Positions 39,301-52,658 are shown, counted from the first letter of the stretch. The stretch is 64,000 bases of DNA from Ceratopteris richardii (GCA_020310875.1 CM035427.1:87754230-87818229); one strand, 5' to 3'. The notes: a model not told the origin generated them from the sequence alone. Made by a program: numbers and translations.

Positions 39301-40418
39301 GGACAAGAAGTTTGATGACTAATTCAAAGATGTGAAGTATTTATCAAGATGTTTTCTAATGAAGTTGTGGGTATAGATTAAAAATCAAGGGTTAGTTAAG
39401 AGTTTATTTATGTTTTGAAAGTTAATTCAAGGATATTTAAGGGTTAAATGTAGGTTTTGATCATGTTTTTTAGGGTTCAAGCTTAATTTCAGGATTAATA
39501 AAGGGCTAGTTATTAATTCTAGAGGATTATAGAAGGTTAGAAGATTAGTTTATGGGTTAGTTGGGGTTAAAAATCATGGTTTGAAGTTAGTTGAAGGATA
39601 AACCTATGGTTAAGAGATTAATTAAGTAGGTTTTAGTCTATAAATGAGTTAATAAATAGGATAAATATAATAAATAGATCCTTAGCAAAATATTTCAAAT
39701 AAAAATGATTAATTAAATATGTGAATTATTAATTGTCATATTAACACTAAGGTTATGGATACATTTAAAATTATTGATGGGTTTAATTTAGTTTATTCTA
39801 AAGGGTTGCATTTATTCTAAAAGTGATTAGATTAATAAAAAGGAATTGAAGGGTTGTATTTATTAAATTCTAAATGGAAGGCCAAGTGTATTTTTGGAAA
39901 ATCAAAAAGGAGAAATTCCCATGCCTAAATTCTGGTTGGAAAGAGTTGAGTTGTTGAGGAGTTAAATGTAGGCTGCATGGATCAGTTATCTTAGGGAAAA
40001 TGTGGGCTATGGTGGGCTACTCTCATCTATATAAAGAGGGGAGTCGTATTCTGAAGCTCATGTGATTTTTCAGGTACTCTATTTTCTCTATGCTCTAGAC
40101 TATAGTTATTTGTGCACACATTTCCATGACTGTCCTTCCGGCAAGAGGAGAGAGAAGTCCATCTCTCTTGCTTTTGTCACTCATTTAATTCAAAGCAATT
40201 TTTTTTGCTTTAAGAATCTGACGACGCAGAGACAAGGGAGGCGTTTTGTTTTTTCTTTTCCCTTCAATTTATTTCCTTCTTCTTATTTTTTCTTTTTTCC
40301 TTCTATTTTCTTCTTTCTTTTTTCTTTCTTCCCTTTCCATTCTTTAAATGCTTTATTTTATTCCTCTCTTTCCCTCTCTCTCTCTTCGCTGCAAGCGGCG
40401 CAGCAGAGCTGCGCGCAT

Positions 40419-40863
<445 letters not shown>

Positions 40864-41384
40864 TTTGAGTGCTTTATTTTTTTTCTTCTTTTTCTTTTTA
40901 ATTTATATTATGTTTTAAGTTTTATTAATATATATTCTATATGTTTATTTTCGGATATTAATATCAATACTATTTAGTAAATATATATTAGAATTATATA
41001 AAATATGAATATTTAGTATAAATAAATATGATGAGTTTATGTATATGAAAAGTATATGTATTTTTGTATATGAAAAATATATGATTTATGTGTATCTAAG
41101 TATTTATGTATGTGTTTGTGTTTAATTAATTAGATGGGTTACATATTAAATGTATGAATTGTTATCCTAAAGTTTTTTGTATGTTCACAGGTTAGCAAAA
41201 AGAAGGAGCCATTTAGTCTTATTTTTTCCAAATAATTCATTATTCTTTCCAACTTCTCTATTTCCAAATAATTATCCTATCTAATCTTCACTTATCCCTT
41301 CCTTTTCTTATCCATTAGCCAAGCTTCTTGAACCCTTAGCTTGATAGAAACTTATTGGAAATGCATTGAATTTAGTAAATGTTG

Positions 41385-42340
41385 TACCCATGTTAGTGAA
41401 TGTTAGGCATGATTAGTAAATGTTAGACATGTTAGTGCATGCTAGGCATGATTAGTAAATGTTAGGCATGTTAGTGCATATTAGGCATGTTAGTTAATGG
41501 GTGTATGTTAGAAGTTAGATGTTAGGTAGTGCATGTTAGATGTTAGGAAGTGCATGTAAATGTTTGATAGTGCATAGATGTTAGATGTTAGTGCATGCAT
41601 ATGTTATTGCATGTTAAGTGTTAGTAAGTGTATGCATAGTTAATGCATGTATATTAGATATTAGTGCTTGCATGTTGTGTGTTTGTGCATGTATGTTCAT
41701 GCATGTGTACTAGTGCATGTGCATGTATGCATGTGTGTTAGTGCATACATGTTCATATATGTGTATGTTATTGTATGCATGTTCATGTATGTTAGTACAT
41801 GTAAGTTCATGATAGGAATGGTATGTATGTATGTTAGTGTAAGGTATGTATGCATGTGATTAATGTTAGTGTATGTTATGTATGCATGTGTGTATGTTAG
41901 TGTATGCATGTTCATTTATGTTAGTGCATGATAGTTAAATGCATGTTCATTTATGTGTATGCATGTTATGTAAACATGTTCATTTATGCATGTGCATGTA
42001 TGCATGTTCATTTATGTTAGTGCATGTTATGTATACATGTTCATTTATGCATGTGCATGTAAGCATGTTCATTTATGTTAGTGCATGTTATGTATATATG
42101 TTCATTTATGCATGTGCATGTAAGCATGTTCATTTATGTTAGTGCATGTATGTTATGTATGCATGTTCATTTATGTTATTGTATATTATGTCATGCATGT
42201 ATGTTAGTGTGCATGTATGCATGTGAGTTATGTTAGTACATGTTATGTATACATGTTCATTTATGCATGTGCATGTATGCATGTGAGTTATGTTAGTGTA
42301 TGTTATGTCATACATGTATGTTAGTATGCATGAGATGTAT
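41385..42340. repeat. RY-type tandem array in LTR-3
   Basis: Repeated GTTAGTGCATG and CATGCATG motifs fill this stretch. Between about 42017 and 42138 two consecutive units of 61 bases are nearly identical, beginning GTTAGTGCATGTTATGTATA. The array parallels 22975-23830. Confidence 0.88.
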
Positions 42341-42951
42341 GTTAGCTTATGTAATATGTATGTATATGTATGTTAAAGTGTATGAATTCTATGTATATAT
42401 ATGAATTAAAAGATGTATGATAAAGTAATGTATGAATGCATTATTTTATTGCAATGTGTATGTTAAAATAAATGTATGAACTTATATATATGTGTGTTTA
42501 GAAAAATTAATTATCTTATATTAAACTAAGTTTTTTAAATATGTTAAGTTTTAAATGAGTGTTTAATCTTTTATAAAAGCATACTTATATTTCTCATGTG
42601 ATTTTTCAGATGATATGGAGCCTTGTTGAAGACGAAGCTGAAAATCTATTGTTTAGTTCATATAGGATATCATTTTATAAACATTATCTGATAGCTTTGT
42701 ATAGAAAATCAATCATTAATCTATTTACATTTCATCTTATGTCTGAAGAAGCTTCATCAAGTAGTATTTTATTACCTCCATCTACATTTGAGTGAAGAAT
42801 TGATCCTATTATCCTATTTAGACGCAGTCGATAGATATAAAAACGCTTTGCCCTACGGACCTTAGGAAAAAAAATACTTGTTCTGCATAGTCACCCTGTG
42901 TGCGCCGAGACGATTGAATTGATCCACCAGTTGTCACCATTCGCTCCCACA

Positions 42952-43396
42952 ATGTTTGACAGACAAAGCTATCAATGCATGTGCCTCGGCATCTCTGCCA
43001 TCCCAACGAATCTGCTCTACAGTAGGTGCAACAAAAACCGTAGCACGAACAGGAATATGCAAAATATCATCATCTTCGACACCTTCTGCATCAGCTTCAG
43101 TACTTGTAGTTGTAACAATTGCAGGTGTGATAGGACATTTTTCAACACCCTACATAATGTTCCACAGTCCTTTTGCAACCAACACATGTCACATCATATA
43201 AGCCCATAATGGGTAGTTGGTACCATCCAACTTATCCTCAACAGCCAACATACGAAATACATCACTGCTTTCAGCCTTGACCGGTGACTAAAATACCTTG
43301 ATGTAGAAAATTGACTGTATCTCAAAAAGTTGAACAGAACTTTCCAGATGAATTCCGCTAGACCTGTGGCAGACTTCGAGGCGCTTATATTGGCGA
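42952..43396 (-). mobile_element. Copia element E', gag and leader fragment
   Basis: The minus strand is homologous to 15075-15530 of Copia element E: the leader, the gag start and the first part of gag. It is cut on the left by the end of LTR-3 and on the right by the start of LTR-4 (TGTCGG at 43397). Both Gypsy elements therefore abut it. Old and broken. Confidence 0.85.
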
Positions 43397-46300
43397 TGTC
43401 GGAAAGATTTCAACCTTTCCGTTGATGACCAGAGAAAATGAAAACAACTTTATTGGTGATCTCAAACCTTATATATCACTGTTAATCAATTGTGTGGATT
43501 GGAATTAACTACCTTGAAAGTGTTTACAGGTACAAATGATGATGAAGATTCTATGTTCATACTAGGGTTTACCCTAATTACTCATTTAATGAGTATTTAA
43601 TATTTATACATGCAAGATTCATGGGTATTCAACCCTAGGATTTCATAAGTTCATATGATTTTATGTTAGTTGGGTTAATCTGAAGGGTCTCAAAAGATTC
43701 TAATGGGTTACTGTTAGGGTTTATGTCAATGTCAATGGACTAATGATAGGGATCAGAAAGATTTTAATGAGTTATCAAGGGTTTCCAAAGGGTTTCATGT
43801 AGGTTTTCAAGTGTTTTATTGAATGTTAAGGGTTAAAATAACCGGTATTTAATTAAATTAATCTTTAAAATGAACATTTATGTATTAAAAATTAAAATAT
43901 GATTTATTTAATTAATTCAATCATGTTAGTGAAGTTAAATATTAAGGTTCTACTTAATTAAATTCTTATTCTAAGCTTAAATTAAAAGAATTATTTAATT
44001 ATCAAAATTAAGATAATTGACTTAAAATGAAAATGAAGTGGATAATTAATGAGTGGTTTATGTGAGTGGTGTTTAAAGTGTGGTGTGAAATAAGTGTGTA
44101 ACTAAAGTGGTTAAAGTGAGTAGATAAAAGTGTGGTAGTTATTTGTGTAAGTTAAAAGGATGGTTTAGATAATTTATGCAATTAAAGTGGGAAAATGTGA
44201 ATGGTAGAAAGAATTAAAAGAGAGGTTGAGTGAGAAAAGTTAAATAAAGTGTGGTAGAGATGTGTGGGAAAAAGTGTGGATGAGAACTTAAAGTACAAAA
44301 CCAAAAGAGTGGTTAAAAGCAGATCTCTGTGTGTATAAATATGGGGGCTTTGCTCCATATTGGGGGTCCGAATATTTGGTAGGCCAATTTCACATTATTT
44401 CGGGCAGCAATATTTAGTGAGAGAAGGAGGCCAATTCATGTTTATTTTTTTGGCGAAATTCATCTGACTATGCTCGATACTTCTGAAGATCTCCGAACAC
44501 TCTGAGCGATCTCTATTCTGTGAAGATTTCCAATGATGCTTTGCCTCTTACAACGGATTTTCTCTACTGTTTCTCATGCCCATGACCAAAACAATTCTAA
44601 TTTCTGATGCCAAAACGTGCCATCAGGATGGTCCTTTGACAAGCGCTGCATGCTAAAGCTTCGTTCTATTAGCCGCCCAATTCTAAAGCAGCGACTCCGA
44701 GGACGGAACATTGAATATTTGAATTCGGAAACAGCTTCTTTTCTTGTGCGCAGACATATAGTGTGAAGAAATTCGATTGACGCTGCTTCATGAATTTGAG
44801 AAGATCGTCTGCGCACAAAGGAAGATACAATCCAAGCTTGCAAAGCTCTAAAAAACATACGCACTAGCAAATTTTGACGATTGGGTGTTGTCGATCAAAT
44901 CACTTATCTGTTGGCACACATCTGATCTGCTGTGGCGGTTCATCAATACAGAGATATCTGGTAACTCATCAAAGTTTTGCACTACAGCTCTAAAAAAACC
45001 TGTAGAAATTCTGATAAGTATTGAGATATTTGCGGACCACTGCGCGATTGCCTATCATGTTTTCTTCTGATATCGCATGGAAGAACTCTCTATCACTTCT
45101 TCTGCGTCGTATTATCTACTAGTTTAAAGACATAAAATGATATTGCCGCTACAGTTCTGAAGACGTTATCTGAAGACGATGCTGGGAAGATGAAGCACTA
45201 TACATATTTATGATCATCTTTTCTGCAAGTTTTGTTTTCAAACGATGGCGCAACATTACTCTACTGATTTCTGAACATTATGTACATTGATTTTACTGCT
45301 CATATAAACATAAAAGTCCGACTTGTTTTATAGAAGTTGAAGAACCAATGAAATTTGTGATTGCAATTATCTATGAGCTGCACACAAAATTCGCATATTC
45401 TTCGCTATCATCGCTTTCATTTTGTCTTACGTACATAGCTCTAACATTCCTTTGATCCATAATTTGTCCCCGCAAGTTCATCCACAAAGAATGCATGCCG
45501 AATTTCGTTAATGCTCAAACAATCATCTTTAAGAACAGATTGCTAATTCTAATGTGTTCGATGCTCTGCAAGCTCCGATGCTTAGTAGCGACTTTCAGAA
45601 AGGTGAACCTCCATTATTTCGATGATAAACGCCTTAAGAAAATGAAAACTTTGTTTTCGAACAATGAAATCTAAGCGTAAGTCGATGGGTGACTAATTAT
45701 TAAATTCAAAAAAAAAACACACAAATTGCTTGTTCAAACCCATGTTTGCACAATTTCGTCGATAGTCATCAGGATTGAAGCAACATTCTCTTCATATGAT
45801 ATTACTGACTCAGAGGAACTCCTTGTGTTTTTACCCAAATTGAATTCACCTTACTCATATTAAAATGAGCTACCTTCTTTGCCTTAGTTTATGCTAAACT
45901 TGTGACGCTTAAGACTTTAAGCGTCCATATTTTACGATCTTAGGGTCCGATGTTATGAAAAGAATCTCTTTTCACATTATATAAACCAATTATTTATGAA
46001 TGGATAGTTTTGATACTTGTTTGTTTTGAACTTGAATTTGTGCTTATGATAAATCCGACAAGAACAATACTATTCGCTATATGCTGAGATTGAAATGAGT
46101 ACCTTGATACATGATGAAATCTTTTTTTAAATGAATAGATTAAAAATGAATAGACTTATTTAAAGCTTACGAGATTATGTTGGATTCTTGCAAGTGATCT
46201 AATCCATTTCCATGAGTTTCCTGAGTTGCTTGAAGCACCCGGCGTGCGCCGTGATGCCTACGGTTGGCTTGATCCACCTGCCATCACTTTCGCGCTGACA
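43397..46300 (+). repeat. Gypsy LTR-4 (5' LTR of Gypsy element 3)
   Basis: This LTR starts TGTCGGAAAGATTT and ends CGCGCTGACA, followed at once by a well-preserved primer site. At 2.9 kb it shares its start and its last 90 bases (AAGCACCCGGCGTGCGCC...) with LTR-1 and LTR-2, but little in between. It lies inside Copia element E'. No gene is visible in the body. A TATA-like GTATAAATATGGG is at about 44333-44345. Confidence 0.8.
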
Positions 46301-46301
46301 T

Positions 46302-46319
46302 TGGTGAACCCGACGTGAA
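46302..46319 (+). other. Primer binding site complementary to tRNA-Trp
   Basis: TGGTGAACCCGACGTGAA is an exact 18-base complement of the plant tRNA-Trp(CCA) 3' end including CCA, as I recall that sequence. Eighteen bases is the usual extent of a retroelement primer site. It lies one base inside LTR-4. Confidence 0.85.
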
Positions 46320-48120
46320 CAAACGGCGATGTAGCTCAGGTATAAATTTTAAATTTTGCTTGCATATGCATACATCGACAGGTTGAATTGCAGAAGCTTC
46401 TTCATCCATGGGAGCAGTGGCTGTGTTCTTTGGAACCTTGCACTCTTCTAGGTGTTGAGGGCTGTTCCCTAGGGAATTGAGCACCTCCACGAAGAGTGGC
46501 AAGTAGCTATCCTCATCTCGTCACCCCCTCTCATCGACGTTAGAAGCAGGAACGTTTGCACAATCATCTATTAGCAATTGATGTATTAGATTTTGATCGT
46601 ATTAAAAATTGTATAAATTTTCACACAGTCACTCTTTGAGCCTCTTCTTCGACTCAGATTACAGGTATTGATCTATCATCTAAGACTTCTTGTTTCTCAA
46701 ATATCAATGGGTAAAAAGGCAGTTAATTTAAACATGCATAAAATGAACTTTACTATGGAGGGTTTAATTAAGAATGCAAATTCGGGACTTGAAACACAAC
46801 TCAAAGATTTAGAGGATAAGTTAAATTCGTCAAATCAAGCAAAATTTAAAGAAGTATTTTTGTTAATTGACAAGTTAAGTGAGTTTTCTAATTCAAATAG
46901 TGCGATGTGTGAAATTTTACAAGAAATTGTTAAAACATTAAAGATCCAAATAGATGATTTGACCAAAAAAGTCAATGAAATCCCTAAATGCAAGTGTAAT
47001 GAACATGAAATGCAAAGTTTATCTCCAAAGTTGCCTAATGAAACTCATATGAATGAGTTTAGGAGATTCACCTATAGGGCTATGAATAGGAAAGTATATC
47101 CCTTAAGATGCTTTTGGTGTGACCAACTAGGGCATACTTATGGGAATTGTATGGCCTATGAGAAAGCATGTAGCCAACAATTGGTACTAGAAAGTGAACA
47201 GAAAATATGTGATTATCAAACACAACTACCTTTGAGATTAAACTTAGGTAGAGGGGGGATGATAGACTATTTTGATCAAACAAAATTGAGTCCTAAAACT
47301 AAACTTCGGAAACAATGGCAACCTAAGAACCATGATGAGAAAAGCAATGTATGTCAATTACATTCTATGAACAAGGTTGTGACTAAAAGTGAATGCTTGG
47401 AAAATGATCAAAACCTTCTTATACCTAAATCTATGAGTAACATTGATATTCAAACTACATTTAAGGATCAAGATACATGGAATAAGATTAAGAAAGAAGA
47501 AGATGTAAGGATAAAAGATGATGAAAATGAACAATCAATTGATGGAAATAAAGATATATATGCGGTTAAAACGGAACCTAAAGTCATAGAAAATGACAAT
47601 AAATGTGACAAAAATAAAAATGATAAAAGAATAGTACAAACATCTGAAGATGAAAATCTTCAAATTCAATTAGAACATGATAAGAATATGGAAAAATGGA
47701 TACAAGAAGCTATATGGAAGATTGAAAACAATACCAAAAACGCATCTAAAGTTAAGAAAAAGGAGAAGAATTTAAGAGATTAGTCTTATTGTGATGTAAT
47801 TGTTTAATGAAGATAAAACTTTTCAATTGTTGATATTGCTTGCTCCATATATGCTGTTTTCCTAAAGATTGAGAAACCTATACCTAAATTGTTTTGTGTT
47901 ATGAAATTTTATGCTTGAAAAAGTTAGCTTATGATAAAGTTTTACATTATGCTTTGATGAACTTATGATTTTCTTTCTTTCACAAATAGGAAGAAATCTA
48001 TTATGATGAACAATTATGAAGAACATTATTGTGAAATGATGAATATTTTGAACAAAATGATTTTGTCTACAACAAAATGATGATGGTATACTTTTAAAAG
48101 AAAGAAATATACATGATATA
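46320..48120 (+). mobile_element. Gypsy element 3, gag with one long open frame; pol absent
   Basis: An ORF at 46668-47783 encodes 371 residues without interruption. It has a coiled-coil-like N-terminal part (about residues 25-105) and a zinc knuckle CFWCDQLGHTYGNC at about residues 148-161. A conserved stretch follows the knuckle (ICDYQTQLPLRLNLGRGG) that aligns with WDYRTHLPLVVNWGKGG of Gypsy element 1. The tail is long, charged and Lys/Asp/Glu/Asn-rich. The N-terminal capsid-like half of gag seen in elements 1 and 2 is not recognisable. From 47784 to about 48120 the DNA is AT-rich with nothing recognised, then Copia sequence starts. The gag looks whole as an ORF; the element is truncated. 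Confidence 0.8.
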
Positions 48121-48167
48121 AATATGATCATGATAAATATGAAGAACATGAAAATATGATCATGATG

Positions 48168-49990
48168 TATACATCAGTATGCACAACTTCTGCCCAATAA
48201 CAATGAGGCATATTCTTCTCAACCATCAAGGCTCTTGATATTTCTGCAATATATCTATTTTTGCATTTAGCAACACCATTCTGTTGTGGTGTGTACCTGC
48301 ATGAAAACTGACGCCGAATTCCATGATTTTTTTTACCTGCATGAAAACTGACGCCGAATTCCATGATTTTTTAGAAAACTATTGAACTCATTTGACATGT
48401 ATTCACCTCCACCAGATCTTAAGTGATGTGTCATCACCTGTTTCAACATATCCAAGAACTGGCAATTTCTGCAAAGTACTAAACCATTCCGCATGATTGG
48501 TCATGTGATTTGAAGCACCTGAATCAACATACCAGACATTATCATTTGATTTTGAAATATCAGCAGACATCGTATTCATCATGTGATGTTGAACCATGAA
48601 TAGCTTCTCATAATCATCTGCACTTGTGGATGCATAGTTGTTTTGTTGCCTTCTGTTATTTTGATTCTTCAACCTGCAATCACGTTCAAAGTGTCCAGAT
48701 TTACCACAATTCCAACATCCTTTACTATCATTACCTGAATCATTTCTTTGGAAATTTGTGTGACCTCTTTGGCTCCCCCTGCCTCGAAACTGTCCTCTTC
48801 CTCGTGCATGATTTTGTTGTTGACCTTGGTCTTGGATATTGTTTCCTCTTCCACTTCCGAAACCTCTGCCTCTGCCTCTTCCTCTGCCAGAGTAGAATAC
48901 CTACTGAGAATTGGGCTTTCCTTGGGAGTTTGAATCCTCACCAAGATTCTTTTCTTCAATAATCAGCATAGATAGCAGATCAGCAAAATTTGAAATATTT
49001 TCCCTGGTCTGTATAGAAGTTCTGAACTGCTTATATGTAGCTCCTAAACCACGAAGGCATACTTCCACCTTATCATCATCATCTACATTCACTCTAATAG
49101 ATGCAAGTGACTCACATATGCTTTTGATTTTCAGGGTATAGTCACTTATCGACATACTCTTTTTCTCCAAGGTATGCAGCTCGTTCTTAAGTTGCAATTT
49201 TTGCAATTTTCGTGCCTTTGTATTGGTCTCATACAATGTGACCAAACTGTTCCAAGCCTCTTTCGGAGTCTTGGAATCTTGTATGTGTCCAATCATGCTA
49301 TCTTGTATGCTAACAGATAGCCAGTACATTACCTTTCGTGCTCCTTGATTCCATTCCTCATATGCTCTTACCTAATCTGCAGTTCGATTCCTTCCTGGTA
49401 ACTGTAGAGCATTCTCATTCTCTCCTTCTATGTAGTTCCAGTAGCCTTTTCCCATCACGAAATTCATCATTCTGAATCTCCAAGCATGGAAGTTGTTCTT
49501 GTCTAGCTTATCACTCATAAGCTGACTCATTCCATCTGCGTTTGCCATTTCTGTCGCAATTCACAAAAATACTACAAGTAGCGCTTCTGTGTGAACACTA
49601 TCGCACTATGATGTGACAGTTCGATCTCAGAAAAACACAGTTTTCATGTATCAACAGTACATGGAATCGCTTGAAATTATGGATCTCGAATATATGAGTG
49701 TTGCCAAACACAATGCAAGTTACAGTTTCTAAAACTGACCTGGTTTTCCTGTGGGCTCCACCTTGCAAGCTCGAAACGGAGGTCGAGATGGCTCCAAAAC
49801 TTCGATCTGACAAAAACAAGTGATCCTAAAGGGATAATTCTCAAAAATATTTTGAGGTCTTCTACCTTCACGCCGATTTTTGTAGTAAATGGAGGTCATT
49901 TGTGAATCGCGTTTTCTCCATGCCTTGCTACGTACTCTTCACCGTCGCCTTCTCCACAAGCTCTCTACAGCCACACTGGCTCTAATACCA
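48168..49990 (-). mobile_element. Copia element D, gag to integrase (left-truncated, broken)
   Basis: This is a third Copia family read right to left. Gag lies at about 48900-49550, opening with MANADGMSQL and a UBN2-like domain (TPKEAWNSLVTLYETNTKAR), followed by a CCHC knuckle near 48680-48720. The protease motif VDSGASNHMT lies near 48500-48530, and a short part of integrase (TPQQNGVAKCKNR, CYWAE) at 48168-48364. RT and RNase H are absent. A tRNA-Met-type primer site (TGGTATTAGAGCC) is at 49978-49990. Few breaks are visible in gag. Confidence 0.88.
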
Positions 49991-50372
49991 TGTTACGAGG
50001 AAGAAGATAAGGAAGAGAGCTCACACACACACTCTCACTCTCAAGGAGAAGCACACACACAGATTGAGGCAAGGAAGAATGATATTCTTCTTCTTCTTCT
50101 TTTATTCCACAAAAAGGAATGTACAACAATGACCTAAAAACAAGAATACAACAAGTGCAATATATAAAGATCAATACATAAGAAAAAACCTAATGTCCGC
50201 AAATGAGTGAGCTGGCAAGGAACAAATGTGCCATCACTCTCGGTACATAAATCTAATAAAGCGCAATGAAGTATCCCTAACATATACTAGCATGACCACT
50301 ATACATGTTAGAGAAACAAAAGCTGGTACGTGTCATCTTGGATCATCACATGTTGAGCTTGATATCTCAACA
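49991..50372 (-). repeat. 5' LTR of Copia element D
   Basis: This 382-bp LTR runs on the minus strand from TGTTGAGATATCAAG (50372) to CGTAACA (49991), next to the primer site. A TATA-like box (TTATATATTG on the minus strand) lies near 50160. It contains CA microsatellite near 50021-50060. Its outer edge abuts the foldback-family sequence GGTATTAGG. Confidence 0.82.
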
Positions 50373-50520
50373 GGTATTAGGTCGACTAGAATAGGAGAAG
50401 CGGATGTGTCAGGAAGATTCTAAAGGTTGGGTAGACAATTCCAAAGGTTAGATGGACAAAATATCTTCATTCGATACAGGTATGTATAATTTGACTTTAC
50501 TCTCATAACATGCATATATG
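50373..50520 (+). repeat. Foldback-family unit 1 (direct copy)
   Basis: This stretch starts GGTATTAGGTCGACTAG and ends near GACTTTACTCTCATAACATG. It is a close match to 51071-51215 and a more distant relative of the arms of the hairpin at 50750-51018. It is non-coding. Confidence 0.75.
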
Positions 50521-50749
50521 TATGTTTATGTGTATATATATGTATATATGTATGTGTATGTATGCATGTGTAGCTGTGTATATTTGATTTCATTTCTAAT
50601 TTTATTTTTGTTTATTGTGGTTTGTAGACTTTCTTATAGCTATCTAAACCACTAAATTGTCTGGCTGTCTCCCATTTTATAGTCAATCTATTACCAGCCT
50701 TGCTAACTAAGGCATACATATTTGTTTACAAATATAAATTATCAATTAA

Positions 50750-51018
50750 CTATGGAGGTATTAGGTCATTTGGAAAATAGGAGGACCAAATTTATCTTGA
50801 AGATTTTGAAAGATGCATGAATAGTTTTAAAGGATGGGTGGACAGAAAGTGTCCATTCAATGCAAGTTCTTGTTCTTACCTTAGCTAAAGTAAGAATAAA
50901 AACCTGCATTGAATGGACGCTTTCTTTCGCCCATCCTTGAAAAATATTTTTCCATCCTTCAAAATCTTTAAGATAAATTTGGTCCTCCCATTTTCCTAAC
51001 GACCTAATACCTCCATAG
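50750..51018. repeat. 269-bp foldback (near-complete inverted repeat, MITE-like)
   Basis: The left arm (50750-50879) and right arm (50890-51018) are inverted copies with moderate mismatch around a loop of about 10 bases. The outer ends are CTATGGAGGTATTAGGTC and its reverse complement. As a transcript it would form one long hairpin. There is no ORF and no certain target duplication, though TTAA/CTAA lie at the edges. The arms resemble the flanking direct repeats. Confidence 0.85.
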
Positions 51019-51070
51019 CTAAGTGATACTTAATATTTGTATGCAAAGTTCTTAAAAAAGTTAGCTGCAC

Positions 51071-51215
51071 AGGTATTAGGTTGACTAGAATAGGAGAAAC
51101 AGATGTGCCAAGAAGATTCTAAAGGTTAAGTGGACAATTCTAAAGGCTAGATGGAAAAAACATCTTCATTCGATACACGTATGTACAATTTGACCTTACT
51201 CTGATAACATGTGTA
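51071..51215 (+). repeat. Foldback-family unit 2 (direct copy)
   Basis: It begins AGGTATTAGGTTGACTAG and parallels 50373-50520 throughout. The pair brackets the foldback. A TATG-rich microsatellite (about 51204-51330) follows. Confidence 0.75.
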
Positions 51216-51352
51216 TGTGTGTATATGTGTGTGTATGTTTATATGTGTGTATGCATTCATGTATAATTATGTGTATGTCTATATATGCATGTATTTATAT
51301 GTATATATTTATGCATGTATATATATAAATACATAGAAAAATGAAAATTATA

Positions 51353-51658
51353 CCTTAATAGTGCCAAAATAGATACATTACTCCATCCAAAATGATTTTG
51401 AAGATTGATAAGTAAGCTCGCACTTAGTCGTGTCAAAGGACTTCCTTCATATACATGCTTTAGACATTCCTCTCGAAGATATTTCTCATTTTTAGAAATA
51501 TCAATGCTCTCATTGTCATTTTGATACCAATCCTCAATAAAATTTGTCATGCCATCATCTTCATCATTATCGCACAAATCTTGTACTTTATATTCTTTTG
51601 AATATAGATCTTTCAACCTTGCATATTCCACAAGATCACTTTTGTGTAGCCTCCTCAT
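51353..51658 (-). CDS. CACTA (TNP2-like) transposase N-terminal region, exon-like block
   Basis: The minus strand is open for about 100 residues. It begins near MRRLHKSDLVEYARL, has an acidic middle and ends in YEGSPLTRLSASLLINLQ then FGWSNVSILALL. Plant CACTA transposases of the TNP2 class have a matching segment (acidic stretch, LY.GS..S.L...LL..LK, then SD..F..LL) ahead of the catalytic domain. A good splice donor, AAG/GTATAA, ends the block at about 51352. The catalytic part would lie further left, where only microsatellite, foldback and Copia sequence is found, so the gene is cut off. Alternatively it is an unrelated acidic protein. Confidence 0.55.
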
Positions 51659-51758
51659 AGAAGCTTCTAATAAATGAGGTTTTACTCACAATTGTGAATG
51701 GTGTGGAGGAATATCATCAACATCATACGTTGGAATCTACACACATGAATAAAAATAA

Positions 51759-52645
51759 TTAGTATTCTATAAATGAATAAAAAGTAAATTTTACACATAA
51801 AATTAAATATGGATAGAAAATTTTCATTCTCTCTCTAGGTGCTCTTTGAGATCTACGCCATCCATAATTCACTAATAATTCATCACCAATATGTAATGTG
51901 GTAATAGAATTGACAACTATGTATCTTGATACATCTCTACTCATGTATGGTGATTCATGACTATTTTCACGCTCCTCAAATGTGCAATTAGTCCTTGAAC
52001 TATTATGTAACCCTCGACTACTATTTATTAAACATGCTATATTTCCATGCATGTAAGGTCTTCCATCAATATATAATCTTTCATTTTCGGCATGTGAGAT
52101 CCTTCTACTAGTAAGGGATGTTGCATTCAAGCATATTCCATAAGTACTCATGCTTTGAACATAACGTGCAAGTCGATGCCAATCTCCCCATCCATATATA
52201 GGACCACAAAATGACATAAGAGTGACTTCAAAGTTCGGAGGCACATACAAATCCTCTACAATAAAGAGACCATGATCAACATTAGTAATAGTGGATGGTG
52301 CAATCATATAGCAATTACCCCAAAAGTTGAAAACCTCTCCATCTAAAGGAAGTGGTCCTCTATTCCATCCTCCATATCTTCTTCTATCATAAGTTTGTAC
52401 TAGAGAATGATCATGAGCTGGCAATGGATAATCTCTAGCCGTTCCAGTCTCTAAACCAGGAGGTAGGGGATTTCTAGAAAACTCTACTTGTAATTGATGA
52501 ATAGCAAGTCCATGATGTGTATGAGGTATATTAACATTATGAGAAAAATAATCATCATCATCGTCATCAAGCAAATATTCATGTATATCAACAGTAATTT
52601 GATTTTGTATATGGTTTTTAAATAAAATAATGACATTAATTTATA
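51759..52645 (-). CDS. SET-domain-like block beside the transposase-like block
   Basis: The minus strand is open from about 52645 to 51759, roughly 290 codons. It has an Asp-rich start, a proline/arginine-rich linker, then a region with SET-domain features in order: HGLFIVEDL (G-x-G-like), FCGPIYGW, GRPYMHGNIACLINSSR, a TNCTFEE motif equivalent to N-C in the NH-S-x-x-P-N-C loop, and IGDELLVNYGW, which matches the G-E-E-L-x-x-D-Y-G signature with its tyrosine. SET domains methylate protein lysines using S-adenosylmethionine. No start codon lies near the beginning and no AG acceptor is obvious between this block and the one to its right, so its gene structure is unclear. It lies between two blocks I attribute to a CACTA-type transposon. 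It could be cargo of the transposon or a separate gene the transposon entered. Confidence 0.6.
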
Positions 52646-52658
52646 GAAAAAATGCCTA

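Noticed and set aside
41668-42142. Cysteine/valine-rich ORFs (MHVCM-type repeats)
   Set aside because: Readings of the CATGTATG tandem array, with no gene-like composition. The ORFs at 53183-53434 have the same cause.
42898-43209. Plus-strand ORFs over the Copia E' fragment
   Set aside because: They are shadows of minus-strand gag; the homology to 15075-15530 fixes the true strand.
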